The notes beneath the pieces were generated by a model. It worked only from the letters and a program-made list of their open reading frames with translations. It was not told where the DNA came from and did not search any database. DNA of 64,000 nucleotides. Source: Anaerobutyricum faecale (GTDB taxonomy: Bacteria; Bacillota; Clostridia; Lachnospirales; Lachnospiraceae). The translations under genes and the position numbers were made by a program. Each line of letters starts with the position of its first letter. Positions within the stretch are counted from its first letter, which is position 1. This document shows positions 25,767-35,599 of this stretch, piece by piece. Location: NCBI GenBank assembly GCA_019119645.1, contig DWWR01000048.1, positions 3,248 through 67,247 on the forward strand, given 5' to 3'.

Positions 25767-26282
25767 ATGAAAAAAAGAAAAAGCGGTCTGGCTGTGGTCA
25801 AATATATTGTTGTTGTTGTGGTTTTGATCAATGTACTGGCTTCTGTTCTGCCGCTGTTTCTGGATACAGCGGGAGATTTGTTCGGGGACAGCGATAACGA
25901 GCGTTATTCTGACCTGCGGATCATCGATGTTCAGGGGCAGATGGTGCCTGATTATAAAGGAAGGACAGCGGGAGACGGTTATCAGATGTATCGTTTTGAT
26001 CTGACTGTCAATAATCAGGGCAGTCATGTGGAGCAGCTGGCGTACATATCTTTTTATTTGTCCGGCAATGACGGGGAAGTCTATATGCAGTATGATGATA
26101 CGGATTCCGCGTCGTCGGCCCACGTGGAGGACACGAGGATTCTTCCTGTGGGAAGAGATGCAACGGTGAGTATCTATGCGGAAATCAGCGATGGAACCAC
26201 CAGCGTGGAAATCAGCAATTATAATACGCCGGACAATGAGGAGCAGACCTTTGTATATACCCTGGCGGAAGGGGAACTATAA
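25767..26282 (+). CDS. membrane-anchored hypothetical protein
   Basis: ATG 25767 follows GGGAGGAG; the longer upstream frame has no ribosome site. The 171 residues comprise a short basic N-terminus, one helix (VVKYIVVVVVLINVLASVLP) and an extracytoplasmic beta-rich domain. The phrase VNNQGSHVEQLAYISFYLS resembles DUF4352-like immunoglobulin folds, but I cannot confirm this. It follows the zinc-ribbon membrane protein and probably belongs to the same envelope operon. Confidence 0.7.
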   Translation: MKKRKSGLAVVKYIVVVVVLINVLASVLPLFLDTAGDLFGDSDNERYSDLRIIDVQGQMVPDYKGRTAGDGYQMYRFDLTVNNQGSHVEQLAYISFYLSGNDGEVYMQYDDTDSASSAHVEDTRILPVGRDATVSIYAEISDGTTSVEISNYNTPDNEEQTFVYTLAEGEL

Positions 26283-26309
26283 ACAGTAAAACAGAAAGGC
26301 GGTATATAG

Positions 26310-28118
26310 ATGGAAGAGATAAAAGCAGTTCCCAGAAGGGAAGAGTGTGATAAAAAATATCAGTGGCATATCGAGGATTTATATGCTTCTGATGATCTCT
26401 GGCAGAAAGATTATGAATTACTGGAGAAAAGTATCCCGGAGCTTGCTTCCTATGAAGGAAGGCTGGGAGAAGGGGTTCATACGTTTCTGGAATATATGAA
26501 CAAAAAACAGGAAGTTATGAAACGTTTTGAGGCGGTTTACGTTTATGCCAATCAGAAATATCATGAGGATACCGGCAATGCTGTCTATCAGAAGCTCACT
26601 GCGCAGGCCCAGATGCTTTCTCTGAAGCTGAGCAGCGCCACGGTTTTTGAGGAGCCGGAGCTTTTATCCGTGGGAAAGGAAACCATCGACGGCTGGTTTG
26701 AGGAATCGGAAGATATGGAACTGTACCGGAGATTCTTCTATGAGTTGTTCCGGCAGCAGGAGCATGTGCTTTCCAAAGAAATGGAAGCGGTTCTTGCCGA
26801 TGTCAGCGATATGTCAGAGGATATTTCCAACATTTTTTCCATGTTCAATAATGCTGACGTGAAGTTTCCAGCCATCAAGGGAAAGGACGGAGAGGAGATT
26901 CCGGTGTCCCACGGACGGTACAGCCTTCTCATGGAAAGCAGGGACAGAGAGATAAGAAAAGAGGCATTTGCGTCCATGTATTCCCAGTACGGCCAGTACA
27001 GGAATACACTGGCAGCCACCTACAGCGCCAATCTCAAGAGCAGTGCGTTTTTTGCCAAAGTGCGCAAATATGATTCTGCCCTGGCTATGGCGCTGGATGG
27101 CGGGGAGATTCCGGTGTCCGTGTACACCCAGCTGATTGATACGGTTCATGAAAATATGTCTTTGATGCACCGTTATGTGGGACTGCGCAAAAAGGCTCTC
27201 GGTGTGGAAGAACTGCACATGTATGATCTCTATGCGCCGATGGTGGATGAAGTGACCATGAAGATTCCTTTTGAGGAGGCCAAGAAGATTGTCAAAAAAG
27301 GACTGGAGCCTCTGGGAGAGGAATATATCAAGGTGCTTTCTGAGGGCATGGACGGGGGCTGGATCGATGTCTATGAGAATCAGGGCAAGCGCAGCGGCGC
27401 CTATTCCTGGGGCGCTTACGGCTGCCATCCGTTTGTTCTCATGAACTATCAGGACAATCTTAATAATGTGTTTACCCTGGCCCATGAGATGGGACATTCC
27501 ATGCATTCTTATTATTCCGATAAGAATCAGCCGTATCTCTACGCCGGTTACCGCATTTTTGTGGCGGAGGTGGCATCTACCTGCAACGAGGCGCTTTTGA
27601 TGGAATATCTCCTGAAACATACGGATGACAAAAAGGAAAAGGCCTACCTGATCAATTATTTCCTGGAGCAGTTCAAAGGAACTCTGTACCGCCAGACCAT
27701 GTTTGCGGAGTTTGAGAAAATCACCCATGAGATGGCAGGAAAAGGAGAACCGCTGACCGCGGAAATTTTAAATGACATTTACTATAAGCTCAATGAACAG
27801 TATTTCGGAGACGGTATTGTGATCGATAAAGAAATTGCCCTGGAATGGTCAAGAATTCCACATTTCTATACTCCGTTTTATGTATACCAGTACGCCACAG
27901 GATATTCGGCGGCCATTGCCATCGGCAGGAAGATTTTAAGCGGCGATGAGGCAGCCAGAGAAGGCTATATGAAGTTTTTAAGCGGCGGCAGTTCCATGAA
28001 TCCGATTGATCTGTTAAAGCTCTGCGGTGTGGATATGACTACTCCGGAGCCAGTGCAGTCAGCCCTCAGGCTTTTCGGTGAGCTGCTGGATGAGATGGAG
28101 GAGCTTCTGGAACAATAA
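26310..28118 (+). CDS. pepF: oligoendopeptidase F (M3 metallopeptidase)
   Basis: 602 residues, the usual PepF length. An N-terminal helical domain precedes the M3 catalytic domain with the zinc motif HEMGH (about residues 392-396) and the downstream Glu ligand region FVAEVASTCNEALL. No signal peptide, so it cleaves oligopeptides in the cytoplasm. ATG 26310 lies 27 bp after the preceding gene and follows AAAGGCGG. Confidence 0.93.
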   Translation: MEEIKAVPRREECDKKYQWHIEDLYASDDLWQKDYELLEKSIPELASYEGRLGEGVHTFLEYMNKKQEVMKRFEAVYVYANQKYHEDTGNAVYQKLTAQAQMLSLKLSSATVFEEPELLSVGKETIDGWFEESEDMELYRRFFYELFRQQEHVLSKEMEAVLADVSDMSEDISNIFSMFNNADVKFPAIKGKDGEEIPVSHGRYSLLMESRDREIRKEAFASMYSQYGQYRNTLAATYSANLKSSAFFAKVRKYDSALAMALDGGEIPVSVYTQLIDTVHENMSLMHRYVGLRKKALGVEELHMYDLYAPMVDEVTMKIPFEEAKKIVKKGLEPLGEEYIKVLSEGMDGGWIDVYENQGKRSGAYSWGAYGCHPFVLMNYQDNLNNVFTLAHEMGHSMHSYYSDKNQPYLYAGYRIFVAEVASTCNEALLMEYLLKHTDDKKEKAYLINYFLEQFKGTLYRQTMFAEFEKITHEMAGKGEPLTAEILNDIYYKLNEQYFGDGIVIDKEIALEWSRIPHFYTPFYVYQYATGYSAAIAIGRKILSGDEAAREGYMKFLSGGSSMNPIDLLKLCGVDMTTPEPVQSALRLFGELLDEMEELLEQ

Positions 28119-28210
28119 AAAGGCCATAACGGCAATGCGCTGTCGGGAGGATTGAAAATGTCTGACCCATCAGACAACGGGAGAATATACAGCAGGAAAG
28201 GGGAAGAACA

Positions 28211-28876
28211 ATGTTTGAGTTTTCGTTGCTGAAAAGTCTGTTTTTTGAGATGGACAAATATAAAATGGAGGGGATTACCCAGACAAAAAAGGGAAAGTCC
28301 ACCTACCGGACCAAAGAGGTCCATTATGAAAACGTACCGGAAATCACGTCCATTACTTCCGAGGAGAGGATTCTCCCCTATGTGGACCGATATTATTTCT
28401 ACGTTAATGAGGAGCGGCTGCCGGCAGATTTGAAACGGCCGGAAGTGAAGCAGGTTATTTATGAGTTCTATAAAGAACATTTTCCAAACTATCTGAAAGA
28501 CGGGATTCCGGAGGATCTGACCGATGTGAACATTCTGGATTGTTTTGAAGTGTTCAACATGCCGGATTACCGGCCGAAACATGCGTTTCCGGGACTGGTG
28601 ACCCTGGAAGATATCCGAAACGGCAATATCCATGACGAGGATAAACCGAGGTTTTCTTTTCCGGGACTGGAACTCTACGGAGGAAAGCGGCGGGAGGAGG
28701 GCAAGCCTTCGGTGGCAGATTACGAGGGCTATACCGCTTTTGACGGAGACCGGGAGAGCGCCCGCAATAAAATTGATGAGATGAAAAAGCAGTTCGCCTC
28801 CCAGCTGGACAGCCTGAATGTGGACGGAATGCTTGATGACATATTAAAAGAGGAGGACCCGGAACATGTATCGTGA
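28211..28876 (+). CDS. hypothetical partner protein of the DUF815 ATPase
   Basis: 221 residues; ATG 28211 follows AGGAAAGGGG. Soluble, with no signal or helices crossing the membrane. It is rich in acidic and aromatic residues and includes the phrases PDYRPKHAFPGLVTLEDI and KPRFSFPGLELYGG, which share an FPGL repeat. I do not recognise the family. It overlaps the DUF815 ATPase gene by 11 bp, so the two are almost certainly coexpressed and may interact. Confidence 0.7.
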   Translation: MFEFSLLKSLFFEMDKYKMEGITQTKKGKSTYRTKEVHYENVPEITSITSEERILPYVDRYYFYVNEERLPADLKRPEVKQVIYEFYKEHFPNYLKDGIPEDLTDVNILDCFEVFNMPDYRPKHAFPGLVTLEDIRNGNIHDEDKPRFSFPGLELYGGKRREEGKPSVADYEGYTAFDGDRESARNKIDEMKKQFASQLDSLNVDGMLDDILKEEDPEHVS

Positions 28877-30173
28877 AGTATCGAAGCTGATTTTATATCG
28901 GAATCTGGGAGAGGACAGTATTCTGCGGAGGCTCTCAGACATTTTCAAACGTTTTGACAGCTGCCATTACCGCAGCGAGGAACTGATCACGGATATTTAC
29001 AGAGAAGTGAAAAAGCTGCTGGATCTGGCCACCACCTATGGTTTTGACAAGAACCTGTGGCATAATTATCTGACTTTTGTTCTCATCACCAATGAGAATT
29101 CTTTCAGTCTTACCTGTGAAAAAGTGGGCGCCAGCGAGGGAAGCACGGTGAATCATTTTGCGAAAAATGACTTTGAGGCATTTATTCATCTGTTCCACTA
29201 TGATTTTCGCCCTATTGAGGAGACCCTTGGTATAGACTGCTTTTCAACCCTGCTCAGTTATAAGGCGGTGGCGAAGCAGGAAAGAATGTACAATAAAAAT
29301 GTCAGCGAGAAAGTCCGTGCACTTTCCGATGTGCTGGCGGCAGCGGAAAATGCAGATCAGTTTTTTGACGCGGTGGTGAACTTCTATAAAGAGTACGGCG
29401 TGGGAATGTTTGGCCTCAATAAAGCGTTCCGTATTGAGGAGAGAGACGAGATGCCGGAGCTCATACCGATCAATAATCTTGATAAAGTGGTGCTTGACGA
29501 TCTGACCGGTTATGAAATTCAGAAAAAGAAGCTGGTAGATAATACGGAGGCTTTCGTCTGCGGAAGAGCGGCCAACAATTGTCTGCTGTTCGGCGATGCG
29601 GGAACAGGTAAATCCACAAGTATCAAGGCAATCTTAAATGAATATTATGACCGTGGACTGCGGATGATCGAGATTTATAAACATCAGTTTAAATATCTGT
29701 CTCAGATTATCAGTCATGTGAAAAACAGAAATTATCGCTTTATTATTTATATGGATGATTTATCCTTCGAAGAGTTTGAGATTGAATACAAGTATCTGAA
29801 GGCGGTCATCGAGGGAGGAATGGAGACCCGGCCGGACAACGTGCTCATTTACGCTACTTCCAACCGGCGCCATCTGATCCGGGAGACATGGAATGACCGT
29901 TCCGATATGGATGAGGAACTGCACCGCTCCGATACCATGCAGGAGAAATTATCTCTGGTGTACCGTTTTGGTATCACTATCAACTTCTCCAAGCCGTCTC
30001 AGAAAGAATATTTTGAGATTGTCCGCAATCTGGCGAAAAAATATCCTCAGATTACTTTATCTGATGAAGAACTTTGCGCTCAGGCAAATAAATGGGAGCT
30101 GTCCCATGGGGGAATTTCCGGCAGAACAGCACAGCAGTTTGTCAATTATCTGGCCGGACAGGTACAGAAATAA
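28866..30173 (+). CDS. DUF815-family AAA+ ATPase
   Basis: 435 residues. An N-terminal helical region of about 200 residues is followed by an AAA+ domain. It has Walker A GDAGTGKST (about residue 243), Walker B region FIIYMDDLSFEEFE, and sensor/arginine-finger segments (IYATSNRRHL). The order matches DUF815 proteins, which are widespread in Firmicutes and proteobacteria and have no assigned role. ATG 28866 follows GAGGAGG inside the previous gene. Confidence 0.85.
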   Translation: MYREVSKLILYRNLGEDSILRRLSDIFKRFDSCHYRSEELITDIYREVKKLLDLATTYGFDKNLWHNYLTFVLITNENSFSLTCEKVGASEGSTVNHFAKNDFEAFIHLFHYDFRPIEETLGIDCFSTLLSYKAVAKQERMYNKNVSEKVRALSDVLAAAENADQFFDAVVNFYKEYGVGMFGLNKAFRIEERDEMPELIPINNLDKVVLDDLTGYEIQKKKLVDNTEAFVCGRAANNCLLFGDAGTGKSTSIKAILNEYYDRGLRMIEIYKHQFKYLSQIISHVKNRNYRFIIYMDDLSFEEFEIEYKYLKAVIEGGMETRPDNVLIYATSNRRHLIRETWNDRSDMDEELHRSDTMQEKLSLVYRFGITINFSKPSQKEYFEIVRNLAKKYPQITLSDEELCAQANKWELSHGGISGRTAQQFVNYLAGQVQK

Positions 30174-30322
30174 CTGTTTTAAAAACTGCTGCAGGTAAAT
30201 ATCGGGAAGAACAGAAATTACATTTTCAGACCACATTTCCATGGTAAAATGTTACAGAAAAGTTACAAACTCATATCAGATTTAGTGGAAATAAGTCTGG
30301 AATTAAAAAAGGAGGAGGTATT

Positions 30323-31660
30323 ATGATGCAGTTGCGATGGAAAAGCAGACTTTTTGTATTGCTGGCGGCGGGGGTCCTGGCCTGCGGCATGGCGGGTTAC
30401 TCCGTGAAGGCAGCGGAGAATACCGGCGGTACAGACGGAACCGCGACGACCACGCCGGGAGAGACTACGGACAAGATTGATATTTCCGGGTTTGAGGTCA
30501 CTCTGGCAAACAGCGAGTATACATATTCCGGAAGCGCCATCACCCCGGAGGTTACTGTCAGGGGCAAGGTAAAAGAAGACGCGGCGGCAGATGACCAGAC
30601 GGGAACCGGCGATAGTTCCGATGACAGCAGCTCGGGCAGCCAGACAGCTGATTCCAATACGGGCAATGACGGGCAGGATGTCGATACCGGCAGCGGCGGC
30701 GCCGGCGGACAGGAGGAAGTCAGCGATCCCGGAGAAGATACGTACCGGGAAGTGACGTTACAGAAAGATACCGACTATACGGTGACTTATAAAGATAACA
30801 CGAATGCCGGGGAAGCCACGGTAACCGTAACGGGAACAGGAGAAGAGTATACCGGGACGGTTACAAAAAAGTTCACCATCAACAAAAAAGATATCGCCGA
30901 CTTACAGATGGAAGGCAAGGACAAGGTATACCGGGGCAGCCCGATCAACGCCGATGTGAATATGTATTATAATAACGTGAAGCTGGTGCGCGGTACGGAT
31001 TACCGGATAAAGGATTATGTCAATAATGAAAACGTCGGAACGGCCTCCGCCACGGTAAAGGGGAAAGGAAATTATACCGGGCAGAGGACTATGACCTTCG
31101 AGATTTCGGCAAAGAACATTTACGAACTTTCCTACACGCCGGATCTCTCCAAAAAGACCTATACTTATACAGGACAGGCCCTGAAACCGCAGGTGAATTT
31201 CACTTTTACAGTGACAGGCAAACAGAATGCGGTGCTTGGTCAGAAAACACTGGTGGAAGGCGTTGACTACACGATTACCTATGCAGATAACAAAAAAGTC
31301 GGCGTGGCAGGTGTCATGGTCATTGGAAAAGGAAATTTCAGCGGATCCCGGATTATGAGCTTTAAGATTCGGCCGCAGGACACCAAGTTGAAAAAGCTGG
31401 TGAAAGGCAAGAAAAAGCTGAAAGCAAAATGGGCCAAAAAGGATAAGCAGGTAACCGGATATGTGGTGATGTGTTCCACGAAAAAAGATTTTTCTTCTAA
31501 CGTGAAGAAAGTGAAAGTAAAGAAAGGCACGACAAAATACACATTTAAGAATTTGAAATCGAAAAAGAAATACTATGTTCGGGTGCGTACCTATAAGAAA
31601 GTAATGGGAATTACCTATTATTCCAGCTGGTCCAATGTGATGAAGATCAAGACAAAATAA
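30323..31660 (+). CDS. secreted surface protein with Ig-like repeats and C-terminal fn3 domain
   Basis: 445 residues; ATG 30323 follows AAAGGAGGAGG. A signal peptide ends near YSVKAAE. Three repeats of about 90 residues follow, each with the pattern YTYSG...P-V...DYTVTYKDNTNAG-A-VTVTG. The first is interrupted by a Ser/Asp/Gly-rich linker (30580-30720). The C-terminal fibronectin type III domain ends YYSSWSNVMKIKTK. This is a common layout of clostridial cell-surface adhesion or wall proteins. No LPXTG or other anchor is visible. Confidence 0.8.
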   Translation: MMQLRWKSRLFVLLAAGVLACGMAGYSVKAAENTGGTDGTATTTPGETTDKIDISGFEVTLANSEYTYSGSAITPEVTVRGKVKEDAAADDQTGTGDSSDDSSSGSQTADSNTGNDGQDVDTGSGGAGGQEEVSDPGEDTYREVTLQKDTDYTVTYKDNTNAGEATVTVTGTGEEYTGTVTKKFTINKKDIADLQMEGKDKVYRGSPINADVNMYYNNVKLVRGTDYRIKDYVNNENVGTASATVKGKGNYTGQRTMTFEISAKNIYELSYTPDLSKKTYTYTGQALKPQVNFTFTVTGKQNAVLGQKTLVEGVDYTITYADNKKVGVAGVMVIGKGNFSGSRIMSFKIRPQDTKLKKLVKGKKKLKAKWAKKDKQVTGYVVMCSTKKDFSSNVKKVKVKKGTTKYTFKNLKSKKKYYVRVRTYKKVMGITYYSSWSNVMKIKTK

Positions 31661-31700
31661 ATAGTGGTCAGGCGGACCGGACATTCCAAAGAGAAAAAAT

Positions 31701-31733
31701 AACCCCCGGTAAATGAGAAATTTACCGGGGGTT
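31701..31733 (+). terminator. terminator of the fn3 surface protein gene
   Basis: The stem AACCCCCGGTAAAT / ATTTACCGGGGGTT is nearly perfect, with a four-base loop. The T run after it is poor. A second hairpin (31752-31781) follows and would terminate minus-strand transcripts. Confidence 0.65.
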
Positions 31734-31928
31734 AGCACTTAAAAAAAGGAGGAAGCCCATATGCCTGAACTTATGGGCTTCAAAATATGAAAAAAATCTT
31801 TAGCCACAAGAAATAGAGGGATTTCTTTGTTGCTGACTGTAGTATAATAAAAAAGTATGTCCTGATTTTGAATTGTTTTTGAACAAACTGTGAAATAAAT
31901 CGAAGAATATAGATATAAGGAGGATATT

Positions 31929-32108
31929 ATGGGTGTTGTGATCGGAAGAATGGACAGCCAGGTGGAAAAAATCTTTCTGGGCAATAATTTAACAAGAAGT
32001 ACAAAAAATTATGATACACTGCTGCAGGATGAGAATCTGCCGGAAGAAGAACGAAAACGGATACTGGCAGCACAGAAGAAGAAAGAAGAAGATGACATTA
32101 TATTGTAA
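31929..32108 (+). CDS. small hypothetical protein, 59 residues
   Basis: ATG 31929 follows AAGGAGG with 6-base spacing. The frame MGVVIGRMDSQVEKIFLGNN... ends at TAA 32106. The product is charged, with a helical C-terminus (EEERKRILAAQKKKEEDD). No signal or cysteine motif, and I do not recognise it. It lies 52 bp before the glycosyltransferase gene. The strong ribosome site and codon content support it being real. Confidence 0.6.
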   Translation: MGVVIGRMDSQVEKIFLGNNLTRSTKNYDTLLQDENLPEEERKRILAAQKKKEEDDIIL

Positions 32109-32160
32109 AGAAAATGCCGGCAGCAAAGATGTTTCCGGCAGATATTTATGGGAGGGTACC

Positions 32161-32889
32161 ATGAAGATATCAGTGGCCATGGCATATTATAATGGTGGAG
32201 AATATATAGAAGAACAGCTTTCTTCCATCCTGGCGCAGCTGGGGGCGGAAGATGAAGTAGTCGTGTCGGTGGACGCGGCGTCGGACGGTTCCGGAGAGAT
32301 TCTTGAGCAGAGAGCCCGGGAAGATTCCAGAATCCAGCTTTTGACGGGGCCGTCAAAGGGAGTGGTGAAGAATTTTGAGAATGCCATCACCCATTGTGCC
32401 GGCGATATTATCTTTCTGTCTGATCAGGATGATATCTGGAAAGATGGAAAGGTGGAGAAGGTGATAAAGGCTTTCCGCAGGTCCGGCGTCATGGCAGTGC
32501 TTCATAATGCGGAGATTATTAACGAAAAGGGACAGAAAACAGAAGAACTGACATTGTTTGAAATGCGGAACAGCCGCAGCGGACTATTGAAAAATTTTCT
32601 TAAAAACAGTTATATGGGATGCTGCATGGCGTTTCGAAGGGAATTGCTTCCGGTACTGATCCCTATACCGGAGCAGATGTATATGCATGATTACTGGATT
32701 GGAACGGCGGCAGAGCTCTGCGGCGGTGTCGGCCTTCTGAAAGAGCCGCTGATCGGATACCGGAGACACGGGGGAAATGTGACGGATCTGAGCCACGGGG
32801 GCATCTGGTTCATGTTGAAAAAGAGAATGAACATTCTGCGGTGTCTGGGCATTTTGAAAAAGAGAATAAAAAATATGGAGAGATTATAA
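32161..32889 (+). CDS. family 2 glycosyltransferase
   Basis: ATG 32161 follows GGGAGGG; the longer frame overlapping the small gene upstream is rejected. The 242 residues open with the GT2 start SVAMAYYNGGEYIEEQLSSI, carry the metal motif SDQDDIWK, and end with the acceptor region MHDYWIGTAAELCG. Soluble, GT-A fold, similar to rhamnosyltransferase-type enzymes that use nucleotide sugars for wall polysaccharide. The next gene encodes a YfhO-like membrane protein, also linked to envelope glycosylation. Confidence 0.88.
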   Translation: MKISVAMAYYNGGEYIEEQLSSILAQLGAEDEVVVSVDAASDGSGEILEQRAREDSRIQLLTGPSKGVVKNFENAITHCAGDIIFLSDQDDIWKDGKVEKVIKAFRRSGVMAVLHNAEIINEKGQKTEELTLFEMRNSRSGLLKNFLKNSYMGCCMAFRRELLPVLIPIPEQMYMHDYWIGTAAELCGGVGLLKEPLIGYRRHGGNVTDLSHGGIWFMLKKRMNILRCLGILKKRIKNMERL

Positions 32890-32949
32890 AAAGAGAGTCA
32901 ATAAATGACATCGTAAGGAGTAAGAGAACTACATCATAAGGAGAAGAAA

Positions 32950-35553
32950 ATGGAAATCAAAAAGAAATATCTGTTATTGCTGTCTTTTTTCATTCCTCTG
33001 GCGGTGATGACTGCCTGCATGGCAATCTTTCAGGTGGGACCTTTTGGCAGTAATTCTTTTCTGATCATTGACGGTCTGCATCAGTACATGCCGTTTTTTT
33101 CAGTGTTATATGATAAATTAAAAGAAGGCGGAAGTCTGTTTTACAGTTTTCGGGCCGGGCTTGGAATTAATTTTTTGTCATTATTTTCTTATTATCTTTC
33201 CAGTCCGCTGAATCTGTTTATCCTGCTGTTTGACAAAACACAGCTGAATATGGCGGTCAGCCTTCTGGTGGTCCTGAAGATCGCGTTGTCCGGGCTGACG
33301 GCAGGTATTTATTTTACATCAAAAACAAAAAAGCCGGGTATCACAGTTTTAGTCTGTTCGGCAGCCTACGCTTTAAACAGCTACATGGTGGGCTACTGCT
33401 GGAATGTTATGTGGCTGGATGCGGTGATGATTTTTCCTATTGTAGTTATGGGAATTGAGCGGCTCATAGAAAAAAGAGACGGCAGATTATATGCGGCGGC
33501 GCTGTTTTATGCACTGTACTGCAATTACTATATTGCGTTTATGATCTGCATTTTTGCCGTGATCTGGTACCTCTTTTATTCTTTCCGGAATTTCAGGCAG
33601 TTCTTTTTCAGAGGAATCGCTTTTGCCTTTTATTCTGTGCTGGCGGCAGGAATGGCGGCTGTGCTGCTGATCCCGGCTTATATGGGGATTAAACAGACGG
33701 CGTCCGGCGCGGATATGGGGCTGCCGGAACATGGCTGGCAGACAGGATTTGCGGATCTGATCACCAGACAGTTTGACATGGCGTATCCGGTAAGCCATGA
33801 TAATTTTGATGGCAATGCCAATCTGTATGTCGGGGTTTTTGTGGTTTTTGCGGTGGTATTGTATCTATTCAACCGGGAAATCCGGCTCCTGGACAAACTG
33901 AAAAAAGGATTGCTGCTGGTATTTTTTTATCTGAGTTTCAGTGAGGATATCCTGAATTTTATCTGGCACGGTTTTCATAATCAGTATGGGATTCCCAATC
34001 GATTTTCGTTTCTGTTTGGTTTTGTACTCACCGCCATGCTCTTTGAGGTGTTTGAACACAAAGACAGTATAAGAAACTGGCAGGTGGTGCTCAGTTGTCT
34101 GGTAGGCGTGAGTCTGCTTTTTGTCAGCAGAAACTGGGCGGAGTCCCCGCTGGATGACGGTATGTACGGCGCAGCGGGTATGCTGATGCTCCTTTATGCT
34201 CTGATCCTTTTTGTGATGAGCTTTGATCAGAAGCACCGGAAATGGCATGTGACTGCGTTCAGTGTGGTGGCAGTGGCTGAAATGTGTGTGACGGCGGTGC
34301 TGGGCTTTGATTATGTGGGACAGATCAGCGTGCCGAAGTTTTTCTCCGGCACGGAAGATATGGAAGAAGCAGTAAAAAGTCTGGATGACGGCACATTTTA
34401 CAGGAGTGAGCTGGCGGACGCTAAAATGGTTGACGAGAATGCCTGGTATGACCTTAATGCGGTGGGGCTGTTTGGTTCCACGGCCACAGACGGTATGGTG
34501 CGGATGATGGATTCGCTGGGCTTTTATACGGGAGCCAATGAGTATCTGTATCAGGGTGCAACGCCGGTGACCAATCTGCTGCTGGATGTGCGGTACATTT
34601 ACTATCATCCGGAGGATGAACTTTATACAGACTTTGTTTATAAAGATACCTTTGGGGATTTTGATGTATATGAAAATCCCACAGAGGGGATGTCCATTGG
34701 ATATATGATTAACAACGATATCGACCAGTGGTTTTATGAGAGTGCCTACCCGTTTCGGGTGCAGAATGAATTTTGTGCTTTCGGTTATGGGATTTATGAT
34801 ATTTTCGACGGTCTGGATATTCCGGACCCGGCGGTCACCGGCTGCACGGCTGAGAGAACCAATGATGGAGAGTATTACTTTGAATATGAGGAGTCCTCGG
34901 AGGATAATATGGTGTTCTCTGTTCCTGTGGAGAAGGATATGGATGATCTTTACATTTTCTATGACGGTACCCAGGTGGAGAACGCAGAGATTTCTGTCAA
35001 TGGCACTGTGGTCAGACAGGGAGATATTGACGGGTACATGCTGCCCATCGGACAGGTGGAAGAGGGAAGTGTGCTGACGGTGAAATTTGAGCTGAAAGGG
35101 GAGACTCCGACGGGATATGTCCGTCTTTCAGCGGCCGATTTTAATTCTTCCCTGTATGAAAGTCTTGCGAAGAACATGACTTCTCAGGCGTTCCGGATTG
35201 AAAAAATGACGGACCGGTACATTTCCGGTAATGTTGATGCGAAAGACAATCAGAAATTGCTTTTCTCCATTCCCTATGATAAAGGATGGAAGGTGCTGGT
35301 GGATGGCGAACCGGCGGAGACGGAGAAAATAGGCGATGCCTTCCTGGCTGTTGCTCTCGAACCGGGGGAACATCAGATATCTCTGACATTTACACCGTCC
35401 GGTTTTTCGGCAGGATGGAAGATATCGCTGCTCAGTTTTGGAGTCTTTATTCTGATATGCCTCAGTTCTCCCTGTATCCGCAGAAAACGGGAAGAATGGG
35501 AACTGCGAAAAAATACAGAAATACCGGCAGATGAAGAGCTGGCGAATCTGTGA
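32950..35553 (+). CDS. YfhO-family polytopic membrane protein
   Basis: 867 residues with about 11-13 membrane helices in the first 460 residues. It starts KKKYLLLLSFFIPLAVMTAC, with an Asp-containing first loop (NSFLIIDGLHQYMPFF) as in YfhO. A large extracytoplasmic beta-rich domain follows, then a last helix near the C-terminus (ISLLSFGVFILICLSS). YfhO proteins are GT-C-like and are implicated in glycosylation of teichoic or lipoteichoic acids. ATG 32950 follows AAGGAG. It probably works with the upstream GT2. Confidence 0.85.
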   Translation: MEIKKKYLLLLSFFIPLAVMTACMAIFQVGPFGSNSFLIIDGLHQYMPFFSVLYDKLKEGGSLFYSFRAGLGINFLSLFSYYLSSPLNLFILLFDKTQLNMAVSLLVVLKIALSGLTAGIYFTSKTKKPGITVLVCSAAYALNSYMVGYCWNVMWLDAVMIFPIVVMGIERLIEKRDGRLYAAALFYALYCNYYIAFMICIFAVIWYLFYSFRNFRQFFFRGIAFAFYSVLAAGMAAVLLIPAYMGIKQTASGADMGLPEHGWQTGFADLITRQFDMAYPVSHDNFDGNANLYVGVFVVFAVVLYLFNREIRLLDKLKKGLLLVFFYLSFSEDILNFIWHGFHNQYGIPNRFSFLFGFVLTAMLFEVFEHKDSIRNWQVVLSCLVGVSLLFVSRNWAESPLDDGMYGAAGMLMLLYALILFVMSFDQKHRKWHVTAFSVVAVAEMCVTAVLGFDYVGQISVPKFFSGTEDMEEAVKSLDDGTFYRSELADAKMVDENAWYDLNAVGLFGSTATDGMVRMMDSLGFYTGANEYLYQGATPVTNLLLDVRYIYYHPEDELYTDFVYKDTFGDFDVYENPTEGMSIGYMINNDIDQWFYESAYPFRVQNEFCAFGYGIYDIFDGLDIPDPAVTGCTAERTNDGEYYFEYEESSEDNMVFSVPVEKDMDDLYIFYDGTQVENAEISVNGTVVRQGDIDGYMLPIGQVEEGSVLTVKFELKGETPTGYVRLSAADFNSSLYESLAKNMTSQAFRIEKMTDRYISGNVDAKDNQKLLFSIPYDKGWKVLVDGEPAETEKIGDAFLAVALEPGEHQISLTFTPSGFSAGWKISLLSFGVFILICLSSPCIRRKREEWELRKNTEIPADEELANL

Positions 35554-35599
35554 TACAATTCGGGAAAAGAAAGCGGAATTAAGTCAGGAGGTTTTAGGT

